From positions 14,139,501 through 14,203,500 of the forward strand of contig NC_051094.1 of assembly GCF_901709675.1 (NCBI RefSeq): a stretch of 64,000 nt of DNA. The letters are read 5' to 3'. This stretch comes from Syngnathus acus (taxonomy: Eukaryota; Chordata; Actinopteri; Syngnathiformes; Syngnathidae). The position numbers were made by a program, and so were the translations under genes. Of this stretch, positions 46,262-61,429 are shown in pieces; position 1 is the first letter of the stretch; every line of letters starts with the position of its first letter. The notes under the pieces were generated by a model, which saw only the letters and a list, made by a program, of their open reading frames with translations, made no database searches and had not been told where the DNA came from.

Positions 46262-49200
46262 CTATGACGTTGGTTCACATTTCCATAGAGATACCTCTTT
46301 TTTTTCATGGTCTGATACTGAAGTCTCTGTTGGAGTCACTGCAGTTTTGCCATCTAGGTCAGTCATACAAGTTTCCTTCGCTGCTTCTGGATTAGCCCCC
46401 CTGAAGTATAGCATACAGACGATACACATGTCAAAGGGCCACAGACACATACATTCACAATCATGTTTGAGGAGAGTGGTGGGAGGGGGTGGAATACCTG
46501 GAGCGGGCACTCTTCCTCCACTTTATCATGACTGCAATCACAGCAATGATCACCACTGCACAGAGGCCAGCTACTCCAAAGACAATGGGAACTGGCAGGG
46601 CTCTGTCCTGACAGGAATCACCACTGTAGCCCATTGAACACACACAAGTTGTTTCTTTACTGATCTCAACACAGCGCCCCCTTCCACTGCAGCGTATCTG
46701 GCTACACGTTTGATCGTTCAACTTTAAAAGCGGTTTGCTGCCATTTGTGGCCGTGCTAAAACCAGAGAGAGGCTGAGGTGATGTCGCAGTCCAGGAGGTG
46801 GTCGATTGGGTGGGCACGGGTACCGTGACTCCAGATTTGGGTTTTAAGTCGACACCTGCAGGAAACAAATTTAACACACTGTTGCATCATTCATCATCAT
46901 TGCAGGCAATGAACAGCACTTAAGTTTATAATGAATGTTTAAAACCATGACTTACAGTTCTCGTCCGAATGGTCAGAGCAGTCTACATGTCCATCACAAA
47001 ACTTTTCCTCAAACTGGCAGGAAAGTTGATCTAGACAAGACTTGCTTCCGGCTGGACAGCGCTGCTCGGGAGAACAGTGGGTAGCGTTCACACTAATGTA
47101 GTCATGGGTGCACTTGCATGTTCGACCGTTTGGGGTGGCCAGACACAGGTGCTGGCAGTTGCCATTCTTTACTTCACACTGGTTAGAGCCTGTCACAGGT
47201 AGGACAACTTTAAAGACCATGCCAGGTTCGACGCCGTTGTTGCAACTTTTACATACCAGTCTCACTAGATTTGCTAAAAGCCTTCATGCTAATAACTTTG
47301 GTGTCAACCTCAAACCACAACTTGTTCTGCTGCTGGTCATCATTGTACCAGAGCCTGATTTTATCTATTGACAGAGAGAGGGGGGGGGGGGTGAAAGCTG
47401 CAGTTGTAAACATTTACATAGTTTGTTTTGAGGTACTAATGTCCTAGTCATTACCGCTGACAGTCATCCAGATCAGCGTGTCTTCACTGAGAGCAACAGC
47501 AGCCAAGCCATCAGCTACCTTTAATTCTTTGTACCCAGACCCATCGAGTTGAACAGACCCAATCACATGTAGACCTTCAAAATAAAAAATGGTTTTTGAT
47601 TACACCGTAGATTAGGTTAAAACGACTAGCAAATCCAGGATCTCTGCCTGAACAAACCACCCGCACTTTAAATAAAGCCAATTCTTACTTGTGTCAGCCC
47701 AGAGAATACTTGCGCCATCAGTGGAGAAGACCAAAGAGTTTGGTTGGACACCATTCTTCCACACTACTCTTCTCTCAGCACCATCCATGTTGGCGCACTC
47801 TACAGTAGCTACTGGGCTTGCATCTTGCAGAACCTGATTGGTGAAACACACACTGCCCCTCGGTGGGTGAAGGGCAATGGACCGCACCTCACCGATCCCA
47901 TCCTTTATCAACACCGTTGTATATACTCCACTGCTGGAGCTGACATGCAAGCGGGGTTGCTTGCTGCTGCTCCAATAGATATTGAAGGTTACCCAGTCCA
48001 AGGCCATAGCGGTGATTGTGTCACTACGAAGCTTAAGAAGTTGACCTTCAAAGGCCAAATTCAAGTCCTCAAGTTTGAAGGCGCGGAGGGAGGTTGTCCC
48101 ATCATCAGCCAAAAGGAGGGTGTTGTTATGGAGGCTGTAGTCCATTATTGCCGCTTCATTGACACTTGGTACCTGCATAGCTGTGTGTTCAGGCCAGCCT
48201 TTTAGCTCCTGTGAAGTGTGTCGGGTCTGCAGGTAAATCTGTTAAACACAAAATGTATTACACCATATGAATGCAGTGAAAAACCTTCGTGGTATTAAAC
48301 ATTAAGTGGGAGCGGCAAACAGAAGGAAAAACACGCAAACCTTGGTGACAGTGGAGGGAGATAACAGCAACAGGAAGGCCGTGTCAATCAAGTTGGTGCA
48401 AGTCAGACCGTCTTCAGCAAGTATAAGATTGGAGGGACACTTGCATACAGCTTTTAGCCCAGGGGCCAAAACACACAAGTGCGAACAGTCTATTTTGCAA
48501 GGATTATTTCTTCTTTGCTGTAATATGGGGTGAATAATCTAAAGATCAGGAATTTGGGGGTAGGGAGAAGGGGGGGGGAAAAAAAAAAAAAAAAAACAGT
48601 TAGAAAGGTCACCCGTTAAAATTTCATTTCAATCTATGCGGAATGGTCAAAATTGTACAGTGTGAAAAAATAGCAAGCTCCGATTTGATAATCATTGACT
48701 TGCCTTTATACTAAATGGTTGTCTTGGTCTCTTCAAGAGAACACGAACATTTTTGCCAGTCATTTTATGGGCTGCCTGTACCACTCGTCTCTCGGCGTCA
48801 GACCAGTAGAGCATATCATTGAACACGGCCAAGGCAAAAGGATTGGCCGTTTCTTTCATCTGGAGGATCTAAAATTTTAAAATGTATTGGGGTGTGGGTT
48901 TGAGTACGACGATGCGACTGTTAAAATAATCTGGAGTGTTTTCCTGCAAAAATCTTACCCTAATGTCATCTCCATCAAGCGTTGCAGACCCGATTGCCTT
49001 TAGCCTCTTATCTGTCCAGTAGACTCTTTCAGCAAGAGCATCTAGCGCCACACCACCTGGCCAACCTAAACTGGAGTTAACCACTGCTCGCCTCTCTGAG
49101 CCATCCATTCCAGCCCTTTCAATCTTGACCATGTTGCCAATGTCAGTCCAGAACATCAGCCTGCGGTAAAAAGGAGAAATATAAACATCTTGGGTTTGGT

Positions 49201-52200
49201 GAAAAATTTAGTCATTGAAATAATCAAATACCCCTTTTCTGGTAATAGTGCAAGAGAATGCGGCTGATCCAGGTCTTCGTCCAGGATAACGCTGTATGAC
49301 GAACCGCCTGCAGACATCTTCATGGCAACAATTTGACTATCCTCACCATCGATCCAGTACAGGTTTCTCCCAAGCCAGTCCAGAGCTAAAGAATCTGCTT
49401 GCACTCCTGTGAAAGAGGGTGTGGTGGCATCAGTAGCTAAGTCAGAAGTCATTTTCTTATCCTTGAAGAGCTTCTGTACCTTTTATTAGCATCCCTGTGG
49501 TCTTTTGCTCCAGAGAGGACCATCTGATACTATCCGTGTCGAGGCTGACCCAAAACGCCACCCTTTCGTGCCAGTCGTAGTCTAAAGATAAAATTATCTT
49601 CTTGGCAGAGGAGGACAAGACATCCAAGCTGCCACTGCGCAAGCCATACATGAAGATATCCGTTTGGACTGACGACAACAGAAAGGGTTCTCCTGCAGGA
49701 CAATCCTTCAGTTATTGAACAAACAAGCGTAATGTCTTAATGTGTCAAAATTACTTGTGCATTAGACCATGAAATTACTTTAAGTATACTCGTAAGTGTG
49801 AACTAATTTGGTGATTAGCATGGAGTAGTAGCAAAATATCATAAACCCATTGATTTTACTCAATGGACAGGATTCCGCATTCTTCGACAAAATGGTAACA
49901 ACGAACAGCTGACAAAGACATAAAACTTAAAGCTTTGATTAAACTAAAAAAAAAAAAATTGCAAACAAGGCAATGTTTGAAGGCAGACTACTCAAGCGTG
50001 CACATTCCCTTACCGGAAATACTAAAACATCTTAGTTTACCCTTGATTTTGCAGGTGTGTCCATCGGCGTCCATCATGTAGCCTCCGTGACAGTCACACT
50101 TGTAGGAGCCCGGGGTGTTTATACACAGATGACTGCACACATCTGAGTGGTGGTCTTTGCACTCATCAACATCAGCACACATCATTTTATCTTCAAGGAG
50201 TGTGTAGCCTAATGCACAGTGACATTTCTGCACAGAGGGAGGAATAGTTTACTTCCGAGACTAGAACTGAGGAAACTTTTAGAAGCCTTTAGTGTTTCTT
50301 ACCGGACCCTGTGGTGTGCTGAAGCAACCCTGGGAGCAGCGACTGATATCTGCTTCGGTACAGTTTATCTGACAGCTCCCATCCTCATCGGAACCATCTG
50401 CACAATTTTTTATTCCATTGCACACCAGGGAGAGATCCACACACTCCAGACTGCCACATTGGAACAGGTGAGGAAGGCATGCAACCAACCCACCTAGTAT
50501 GCACAAACAGAAGTTTGCAGGCTCTCCAAAAAACATTTAGATTTCAGACCAGCCATTTCCTCCCATTGGAGTTTAAAGTGAATACTGTTTAGTGTTCACA
50601 TTGCTCTTGGTAAAAGGCAAATGCCAGAAAACCTTTCCCAACACATTTTAGGTCATATTTACACTACGCAGAACACAATTCTTTGAGTTACTACTCACAC
50701 TCTGTTTCATCACTTCCATCAGGACAATCTTTTGTGCCGTCACACCTCCAGGTCACAGGTATACACATCGTCTTTGATTTGCACGACCATTGATAATCAC
50801 CACAGCTCAGGGGACCAATGTCGGGACAATCCTGCAATAGAAATGAAACCAAGCAAGTGGAGTTGTTTCATGTTTTGACAAGTTGTATCACCACGTTTGC
50901 ATGCGAGACCTTTTCATCTGTGCCATCTTTGCAGTCCTGTTCTCCATCGCAGAGCCACTGCTGAACCAGGCACTCTTTGCTCTGAGGGCAATGATGCTTG
51001 GTTATGCAGACTGGTGCTCTGACGCATCTTTCTTCATCCGAGCGATCCCAACAGTCTGGGTGGCCGTCACAATGCAGTGTAGCTGATACACACTGACCAC
51101 TGCTGCACCTAAATTCGCTTCCACTGCAGTCCTTAACTACAGAAAACAGTTTAAAGAAATGAGGTTAAGGCTAATAAAATGGTGCGCTGATTTTTTTTTT
51201 TTTTTCTCCAACATACCACAGTCAGTCTCATCAGTGCCATCAAAACAGTCACGCTCCCCATCACAAAGGAAACTTTCAGGTATGCAGCGGCTCCCGCCAT
51301 CACAGTGATGAGAGCAGCCCTCCATGTATTTGCCACATTTCTGTTCGTCAGAGCGGTCCTGACACTGAGGTACACCATCGCACACTTGATTCTTTTCAAT
51401 GCACTTTTTACCATGGGCACACTGAAACTGGTCTGTAAAAGAGAATGCAAATTGTTACACATCCCTTAATTTAACAAAGCGCACAGCTCTGGAGAAAGGG
51501 GTCACAGTCAACTACTTGCAGTGTGCTAAAAGTCACTCTGTACTATTTCGTTTGCAGTATAATTTGGACAGAGGTTAGGCAATCATCAAGTTTCTCAAAT
51601 CACTATCTGGTCTTGACCCACGTCACAGCATTAGGTCACCTACTACCACTAATAAAAATAATAGGGATTCACATTAATCCTGGTATAGTCAGAGGGCTGG
51701 AGTTCCTTTATCAACAAAAATCTCAATTCAGTGGCTCATTGAGTTAAAAAAAAATAAAAAATAAAACTTTCCAATACTTTAGCTTGTTCAAAGGCTCCAA
51801 AGCATCTGCTGCCTTGAGCTTTTGTTGATGCAATTTCAGTGCAGCCCTTTGCAATTTCAACAGCACTGCTCCAGTGTCAATTGCCAAGAGAAATGTGCTT
51901 ACAGATGCAGAAAGCCTCACATTTATCAAAATTATATCTGAAACTGTACAAAGAGAAAATGCACAGCATTACCCGGTCCACATGTAGATAAGCATTCCTC
52001 TTCATCTGAGCCATCATTGCAGTCATCTTCTCCATCACAGACATGGTTGAAGAGGACACAATCGCTGTTGTCTTTACAGGGTTTGGAACCCAAAGAGCAC
52101 TTGATCGGTTCAGATAGAAACTTGATCGGCTGTGTGGTGGTTGAACTGGTCCCTTCATTCACACCCTCTAATTTATGACACGGATAAACATATGGCTTCA

Positions 52201-53027
52201 GTGTGCACGAGTCACAGTCAAGAATGTGATACGGAAATGATTCCAGACATTTTTTTTTTGTTAAAAACTTACCACAATTTTCCTCATCTGTTCCATCTAA
52301 ACAGTCCTTTTCTGCATCACATAGCAAGGGTGCGGATAAGCAGCGATTGTTGTTGTCACACATGTGAACACAGCCGTCTCGTTTTGAACAATGCAATTCA
52401 TCCGACCCGTCCTGACACTGGAGTACATCGTCACACACTTCATTTTTGTCAATGCACTTCTTTCCATGGGCACACTGAAATTGGTCTGAAATTGAAGACA
52501 GGAAATATCCACAACAAGAGCCAATACGTAATTTAATCCAATTTCTAAAAATGTTTTTAAAAAAAATCAGTACAGAAAATATATTTTGAATTGTACTTTG
52601 GAGCACATCATCCTTCTAATAAAAGGGGAAAGCTTGAAATATAGTTAGGAAAATGTTGATTTACCATCGTTACAAGTTAGTTCGCAATTCTCTTCATCAG
52701 ATTCATCTTGACAGTCAGGCTCCCCATCGCATACATGACTATAGAGCACACACAGAGAACCATCCTTGCATTGCATGGAGCCTCGGCTGCACTTTAAAGG
52801 ACTGCTTTCAGCTGAAACATCCAACAGAAGAACAATTAAAAATGTCCAAATTGTTGGACTTCCTTCCAAGTTTAAATACGACCATAAAGTATATTTGGAT
52901 TCAGAAATGTGGGGAATTAAAATTCATGTAAAGCTTTGATATATATGCGCAACATAAACATCTCACCTGCTTGCAGAGGAGCTGTTAACGGCAACAACGC
53001 TGCAAAAAGATACAAATATACGGCCAT
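46262..53027 (-). CDS. LDL-receptor-family protein, lrp13-like, 20 exons
   Basis: Predicted endocytic membrane receptor for lipoproteins; fish lrp13 binds vitellogenin in oocytes. Exons: 52967-53027, 52665-52811, 52273-52485, 51973-52167, 51217-51432, 50910-51136, 50699-50831, 50303-50493, 50041-50227, 49480-49692, 49232-49406, 48959-49160, 48704-48868, 48341-48538, 47689-48238, 47455-47574, 47257-47364, 46956-47189, 46498-46855, 46262-46400. They sum to 4032 nt, and every phase closes to 1343 residues. Order: signal peptide [14 protein letters not shown]; ten LDLa repeats with calcium-cage motifs such as [19 protein letters not shown] and calcium-binding EGF (DVDECKD); YWTD propeller (LYWIDG, FWTDIG, VYWTDK, LYWSDAE); EGF; a weaker second propeller; EGF; an eleventh LDLa; EGF; one transmembrane span ([11 protein letters not shown]); a ~45-residue tail without NPxY. 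Intron 13 has a GC donor. Most likely lrp13; other LRP paralogs are possible. Confidence 0.88.
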
Positions 53028-53081
53028 CACAACATTTAAAAGAAAGTGGACCAGACAGTGCTGTTCACAACACAGAAGCGC

Positions 53082-53089
53082 TTTATAAT
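53082..53089 (-). promoter_or_regulatory. TATA box of the LDL-receptor-family gene
   Basis: On the minus strand GATTATAAAG lies about 57 bp before the ATG at 53027, a spacing that allows a short 5' UTR of about 25-30 nt. No other TATA-like word is closer. Confidence 0.55.
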
Positions 53090-53099
53090 CCTTCAGGTG

Positions 53100-54387
53100 T
53101 GTTCAATGCATCCTAATTGACCACGTGAGTGATAGGTGGAGCTAATGGATCATCGAGCATTTTATTGTGAGAAATATTCACTTGAGATACGATCAAGCTC
53201 GATCTACTTTATCAACATATACGTACATCAGTGTTCTTAACCTTGTTGGAGGTACCGAACCCCAGCAGTTTCATATGCGCATTCACCAAACCCCTCTTTA
53301 ATGAAAAATACAATTATTTTTTTCAAATTCAAGACAGATGTTTTTTACTGGTGCACAAAATGAGCCGTGCATTAGTGATGTGCATTCCAGTTCTTTTAGG
53401 TGAACCGAATCTTTAGAATCAGTTCACTCAAAAGATTCGTTCAAACGAATCGTTCAATGAATCCCCCCTAACCCTAACACCCCCCCCCCCCCCCTATTTT
53501 TTATTTTTTTAAACGGACCCGATTAAACGCTATAATGACTCGCCACGGAGAAAAACTGCCCCGCTGGAGCCGTCTATACATACATACCACGAGAAAAAGA
53601 AAAATACAGAAGAGAAATGTGTTCTGATTATTAGTTACTGTTAGCGACATCGATTGTTCCCCTCATCAAATTAGGATGCACGTGACGAATTTAGTATTAT
53701 ACTTGTTAATTAGTTATGCATTTTGTTCCTTGTGTGTGCGCGCGCACGTTTAGCCCATCAACAGGTGCTAATACAGTAGTCGATTCTATTCCATGTGCAT
53801 TCATTGGCAGCATATCAAATCTAATGAAGGAAATTGTGTCCGATTATTTGTTCGTTTTTTTTTTTTTTTTTTTGTCCTGCTCAGCTGCATCTGGGTACGG
53901 CGCACAGGGTAAAGATGCCATCAAAAACTGGCTGCTGCTGCTTATCTCTGCAACGCTGCCAGACACCTGTGGTCACGTATGTTTCTCACCACACACACCT
54001 ATAAACAGACAATCTATTTGGCCAACCTCATAAGAGTCTCATGGCAGTTCAATTTGAAGATGCTACAGATTTGACTGAAAGAAATCATGAGAAAGACAAC
54101 GCCTTTATTTTGCTTCAAACACGTGTACATCAGTTGAATAAAGTGACATTTATTCCGAAAAAAACGTATCAGAACCTTTGTTTTCAATTTAAGTGTCTTC
54201 TTACGACTGGCACTCGATTTTCCACACGAGCAGGCAAGCAGGCGTTTGCTGTGAAAATTTCGTACCGTGAGATTATTTTACAAGTGGTGGCAACCGAGCT
54301 CGAAAAGAAACCAATACATTAGAATGGAGCTGATTGCCGTCGGCATGCTGACGCCCTGACAGGAAGCGGCGTCACACGGCCGCGTCA
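53100..54387. other. Intergenic with transposon ends
   Basis: No gene. CAGTGTTCTTAACCTTGTTGG at 53230 looks like a hAT 5' end; a matching 3' end (AAGAACCACTG) occurs far away at 61669. 53390-53460 is a MITE piece with AAAGATTCGTTCAAACGAATCG. Homopolymers: C14 near 53481 and T18 near 53857. The 53900-54330 stretch has open frames without recognisable domains. Confidence 0.5.
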
Positions 54388-57561
<3,174 letters not shown>

Positions 57562-58030
57562 GGTGGGGATGGATGTGGTGGGCCCAGCTCAGTCAGAAAC
57601 AAAGCAGCAAACCACTTGGACTTGAATTAAGATGCTGGTGCGTCGTCGGTGCTCGCTCGCCAGTGTCAGTGGATGATGCTTGCTGAACTTGCACTTTGAC
57701 CGTGTGCCAGTCAGCTCCTCCCAAGACATGCCCCCAACACGCAGCAAAGATGATGCTCTTTGCGTAGTTTTAGACAGGGAGGGAGGGAGGGAGGTAGGGA
57801 GGGGTCCTAAGTTTTGTCCCTGAAAAAACAAAACTTGAAACTGAACATGCCTGTGTGGAGTCTGACTTTGAAAAATTGAACAGGACGTGCGTGACGTCAT
57901 TTCAAACTTCAGACAAGCCTTTTAAGATGCGCAAGAAAAATATCACAAAGAGTAAACATGCATTAAAGCTATGTGTTCTCATGATTTCTTTTTTTCAACC
58001 TGTACTGTGTGAACCAAAAGGCCGACGACA
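57562..58030. other. Lectin gene upstream region
   Basis: No gene. A (GGGA)n-type patch lies at 57778-57802. No convincing TATA box found upstream of the ATG at 57561. The promoter presumably lies here. Confidence 0.45.
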
Positions 58031-58915
58031 CTATATGTTGATTCTACATGGAAATCTCATATCATGACTATTTCCACGAAAATGGCCAAGAGTATTGGAA
58101 TTGTACGTAAAACCCGTCATCTAATCTGCTCCGAGGTAGCCACTATGCTATACTATTCAATGAGCTATCCGTATTTGAACTATTGTAATATCGCTTGGGC
58201 TAGTACTCACCAGACCAAACTTGAGCCTATATACCGTCTGCAGAAACGAGCTCGAAGAGCAATATGTTGTGTACATCCAAAACATTCATCTCAGCCTCTT
58301 TTTACTCGGCTAGGTATCCTCACTGTTTTTCAAGTTAATCATCTTCAAATTGGTCTCTTTGTTCATAGCTCATTGGGGAGAACCCTTCCCCTATTTCTGT
58401 CATAACCTATTTAGACATAATTCTCAGGTCCATAATTACACCATACGCAGCTCAAATGACCTCAGACCACCAATAGTCCGTACATCCCAAATGCAATGTA
58501 ACGGGCTACAGAGGGTCAAAGATTTACAATTCGCTGCCACTATTTTGAGGGGACTCACCAATTTAAGAAGGCTCTGAAATCACTTCTCTTAGACAATAAA
58601 TATTTTCCATATGGTATGCTAAACGAACCCGGATCCATATATTATTCTCTTGAGTTATAGTTTTGGTGTGTTTAACCTATTGCTGTATGCCTTATCCCTG
58701 TTACTCATATTTCTCTTATTTTTCATCTGTATGACATGTATTAGGACGCATATTTCTCGATCCATTGAAATTTGACCTTAAATGTACTCATATTTCTGGA
58801 GAATGCCATTTCGTAAGCCAGCCCCCGGGGGGTTTTTTAGACATTCTCCATCACATTTATTTAATCGATGTACATTTGAAATGTTTTTGTATGTGAAAAT
58901 AAACAAACAAACAAA
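58031..58915 (+). mobile_element. Non-LTR retrotransposon 3' fragment
   Basis: The plus-strand C-terminal reverse-transcriptase region reads MAKSIGIVRKTRHLI, PYLNYCNIAWASTHQTKLEP, LQKRARRAICCVHPKHSSQP, then after a frameshift near 58370 SQVHNYTIRSSNDLRPP. It ends with a (CAAA)n tail at 58899-58915. The 5' part is absent. Clade not resolved (I/Jockey-like). Confidence 0.8.
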
Positions 58916-59403
58916 ATTATATATGCATTTATGTATGAGCTTCTCACGAATAGCAGAGGGAAGGTGACCCTGTCTACATTCTGCAGCAGCAGCAGCAACC
59001 TCTAAGATGGGGACCGTGTAGGGACAGCAACCTGCACATTAAAGGCGCAACACGAAATCAACACGTTGGTATGCAGCGGAGGAGTTTGACAGCTTGTTAC
59101 AAACTATTCGGTTTGTCCCTGCTTTTAGGTGGAGGTGACGCCCATCTGCGCACCTTCCTTGCGATGAACGCTCCCGTTTCTCCCGCCGCAGATTCAAGGT
59201 CACAGTGAAACACAAAGACAAATACTTTGATACTTTTAAATATTGAATAAAATGATACAACTGTATCCGTTTAGGAACAGGCTGTAGCCGGAAAGAGATT
59301 CAGGTGTGCATTTGCAGGCATAACACACCCAAATGGAATGTACTGTGCCCCCTCTCTTCTGGCCATTTCAAAAAGTTTTTTTTTTTCTTGTTTTTATTTT
59401 TTG
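58916..59403. other. Intergenic, nothing recognised
   Basis: Contains a (GCA)n patch at 58982-58996 and a minus-strand frame at 59039-59260 without domains. Confidence 0.45.
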
Positions 59404-59537
59404 TGTTGTTTACTTGTATGTATATTGTGTACTATGTCTTGTCACCATGGGATAGTGGGAACGTAATTTCGATCTCTTTGTGTGTCTTGGCATGTGAAGA
59501 AATTGACAATAAAGCAGACTTTGACTTTGACTTTTCT
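59404..59537 (+). mobile_element. L2 LINE 3' end, 5'-truncated
   Basis: Matches the 3' UTR of the LINE at 39735-41692 in opposite orientation (ACTTGTATGTATATTGTGTACTATGTCTTGTCACC ... GACAATAAAGCAGACTTTGACTTTGACTTT). Only the last 130 bp are present. Confidence 0.88.
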
Positions 59538-59754
59538 TTTGCAGTCATCTGTTGAGAACATTCATTCAAATCAAATTGTTACTTTTTTAATCAAATTGTG
59601 ATTCATTCGTTTGTATCCATCTGGGAATTCCAGGTATTTATCATGTGCTACATGAATTGTTGATAGCTTCCCTAACATCGTAGCTCATAATTACAAACAC
59701 ATATAAAGAAAAGTTGAAACAGTTAAGTTTCAACTTTGATAATATATATATATA

Positions 59755-61369
59755 CACTACCGTTCAAAAGTTTGGGGTCACATTGAAATGTCCTTATTTT
59801 TGAAGGAAAAGCACTGTACTTTTCAATGAAGATAACTTTAAACTAGTCTTAACTTTGAAGAAATACACTCTATACATTGCTAATGTGGTAAATGACTATT
59901 CTAGCTGCAAATGTCTGTTTTTTGGTGCAATATCTACATAGGTGTATAGAGGCCCATTTCCAGCAACTATCACTCCAGTGTTCTAATGGTACAATGTGTT
60001 TGCTCATTGGCTCAGAAGGCTAATTGATGATTAGAAAACCCTTATGCAATCATGTTCACACATCTGAAAACAGTTTAGCTCTTTACAGAAGCTACAAAAA
60101 TGACCTTCCTTTGAGCAGATTGAGTTTCTGGAGCATCACATTTGTGGGGTCAATTAAATGCTCAAAATGGCCAGAAAAAGAGAACTTTCATCTGAAACTT
60201 GACAGTCTATTCTTGTTCTTAGAAATGAAGGCTATTCCATGCGAGAAATTGCTAAGAAATTGAAGATTTCCTACAACGGTGTGTACTACTCCCTTCAGAG
60301 GACAGCACAAACAGGCTCTAACCAGAGTAGAAAAAGAAGTGGGAGGCCGCGTTGCACAACTGAGCAAGAAGATAAGTACATTAGAGTCTCTAGTTTGAGA
60401 AACAGACGCCTCACAGGTCCCCAACCGGCATCTTCATTAAATAGTACCCGCAAAACACCAGTGTCAACATCTACAGTGAAGAGGCGGCTGCGGGATTCTG
60501 GGCTTCAGGGCAGAGTGGCGAAGAAAAAGCCATATCTGAGACTGACCAATAAAAGAAAAAGATTAAGATGGGCAAAAGAACACAGACATTGGACAGAGGA
60601 AGACTGGAAAAAAGTGTTGTGGACGGATGAATCCAAGTTTGAGGTGTTTGGATCACAAAGAAGAATGTTTGTGAGACGCAGAACAACTGAAAAGATGCTA
60701 GAAGAATGCCTGACGCCATCTGTTAAGCATGGTGGAGGTAATGTGATGGTCTGGGGTTGCTTTGGTGCTGGTAAGGTGGGAGATTTGTACAGGGTAAAAG
60801 GGATTCTGAATAAGGAAGGCTATCAGTCCATTTTGCAACGCCATGCCATACCCAGTGGACAGCGCTTGATTGGAGCCAATTTCATCCTACAACAGGACAA
60901 TGACCCAAAACACACCTCCAAATTGTGCAAGAACTATTTAGAGAAGAAGCAGGCAGCTGGTATTCTATCGGTAATGGAGTGGCCAGCGCAGTCACCAGAT
61001 TTGAACCCCATTGAGCTGTTGTGAGAGCAGCTTGACCGTATGGTACGCAAGAAGTGCCCATCCAACCAATCCAACTTGTGGGAGCTGCTTCTAGAAGCGT
61101 GGGGTGCAATTTCTCCAGATTACCTCAACAAGTTAACAGCTAGAATGCCAAAGGTCTGCAATGCTGTAATTGCTGCAAATGGAGGATTCTTTGACGAAAG
61201 CAAAGTTTGATGTAAAAAAAATCTTATTTCAAATACAAATCATTATTTCTAACCTTGTCAATGTCTTGACTCTATTTTCTATTCATTTCACAACGTATGG
61301 TGGTGAATAAGTGTGACTTTTCATGGAAAACACAAAATTGTTTGGGTGACCCCAAACTTTTCAACGGTA

Positions 61370-61370
<1 letters not shown>
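59755..61370 (+). mobile_element. Tc1-family DNA transposon, nearly complete
   Basis: Terminal inverted repeats CACTACCGTTCAAAAGTTTGGGGTCAC / GTGACCCCAAACTTTTCAACGGTAG lie at the two ends, inside TA-rich flanks (TA target). About 1.6 kb, with one transposase gene. Confidence 0.95.
60167..61210 (+). pseudogene. Tc1 transposase, two nonsense codons
   Basis: This enzyme class cuts and pastes the element at TA sites. The frame from ATG 60167 to TGA 61210 is 348 codons with no frameshift. Two in-frame TGAs interrupt it: one about 17 codons in (after RELSSET, where Arg is expected, CGA to TGA) and one at 61022 (after NPIELL, where Trp is expected, TGG to TGA). The remainder has an N-terminal helix-turn-helix (MREIAKKLKISYNGVYYSL), a second HTH, and the DDE catalytic domain (LWTDESKFEVFG, QQDNDPKHTS, SPDLNPIELL). 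Both changes are G/C-to-A/T transitions. Confidence 0.93.

Positions 61371-61424
<54 letters not shown>
61371..61424. repeat. (TA)n microsatellite
   Basis: An uninterrupted TA run directly beside the Tc1 right end; the left end also abuts (TA)n at 59741-59754. Confidence 0.95.

Positions 61425-61429
<5 letters not shown>

Noticed and set aside
58064-58577. Possible host gene with Leu/Tyr-rich protein
   Set aside because: The sequence matches the C-terminal region of non-LTR reverse transcriptases, is frameshifted, and ends in a (CAAA)n tail.
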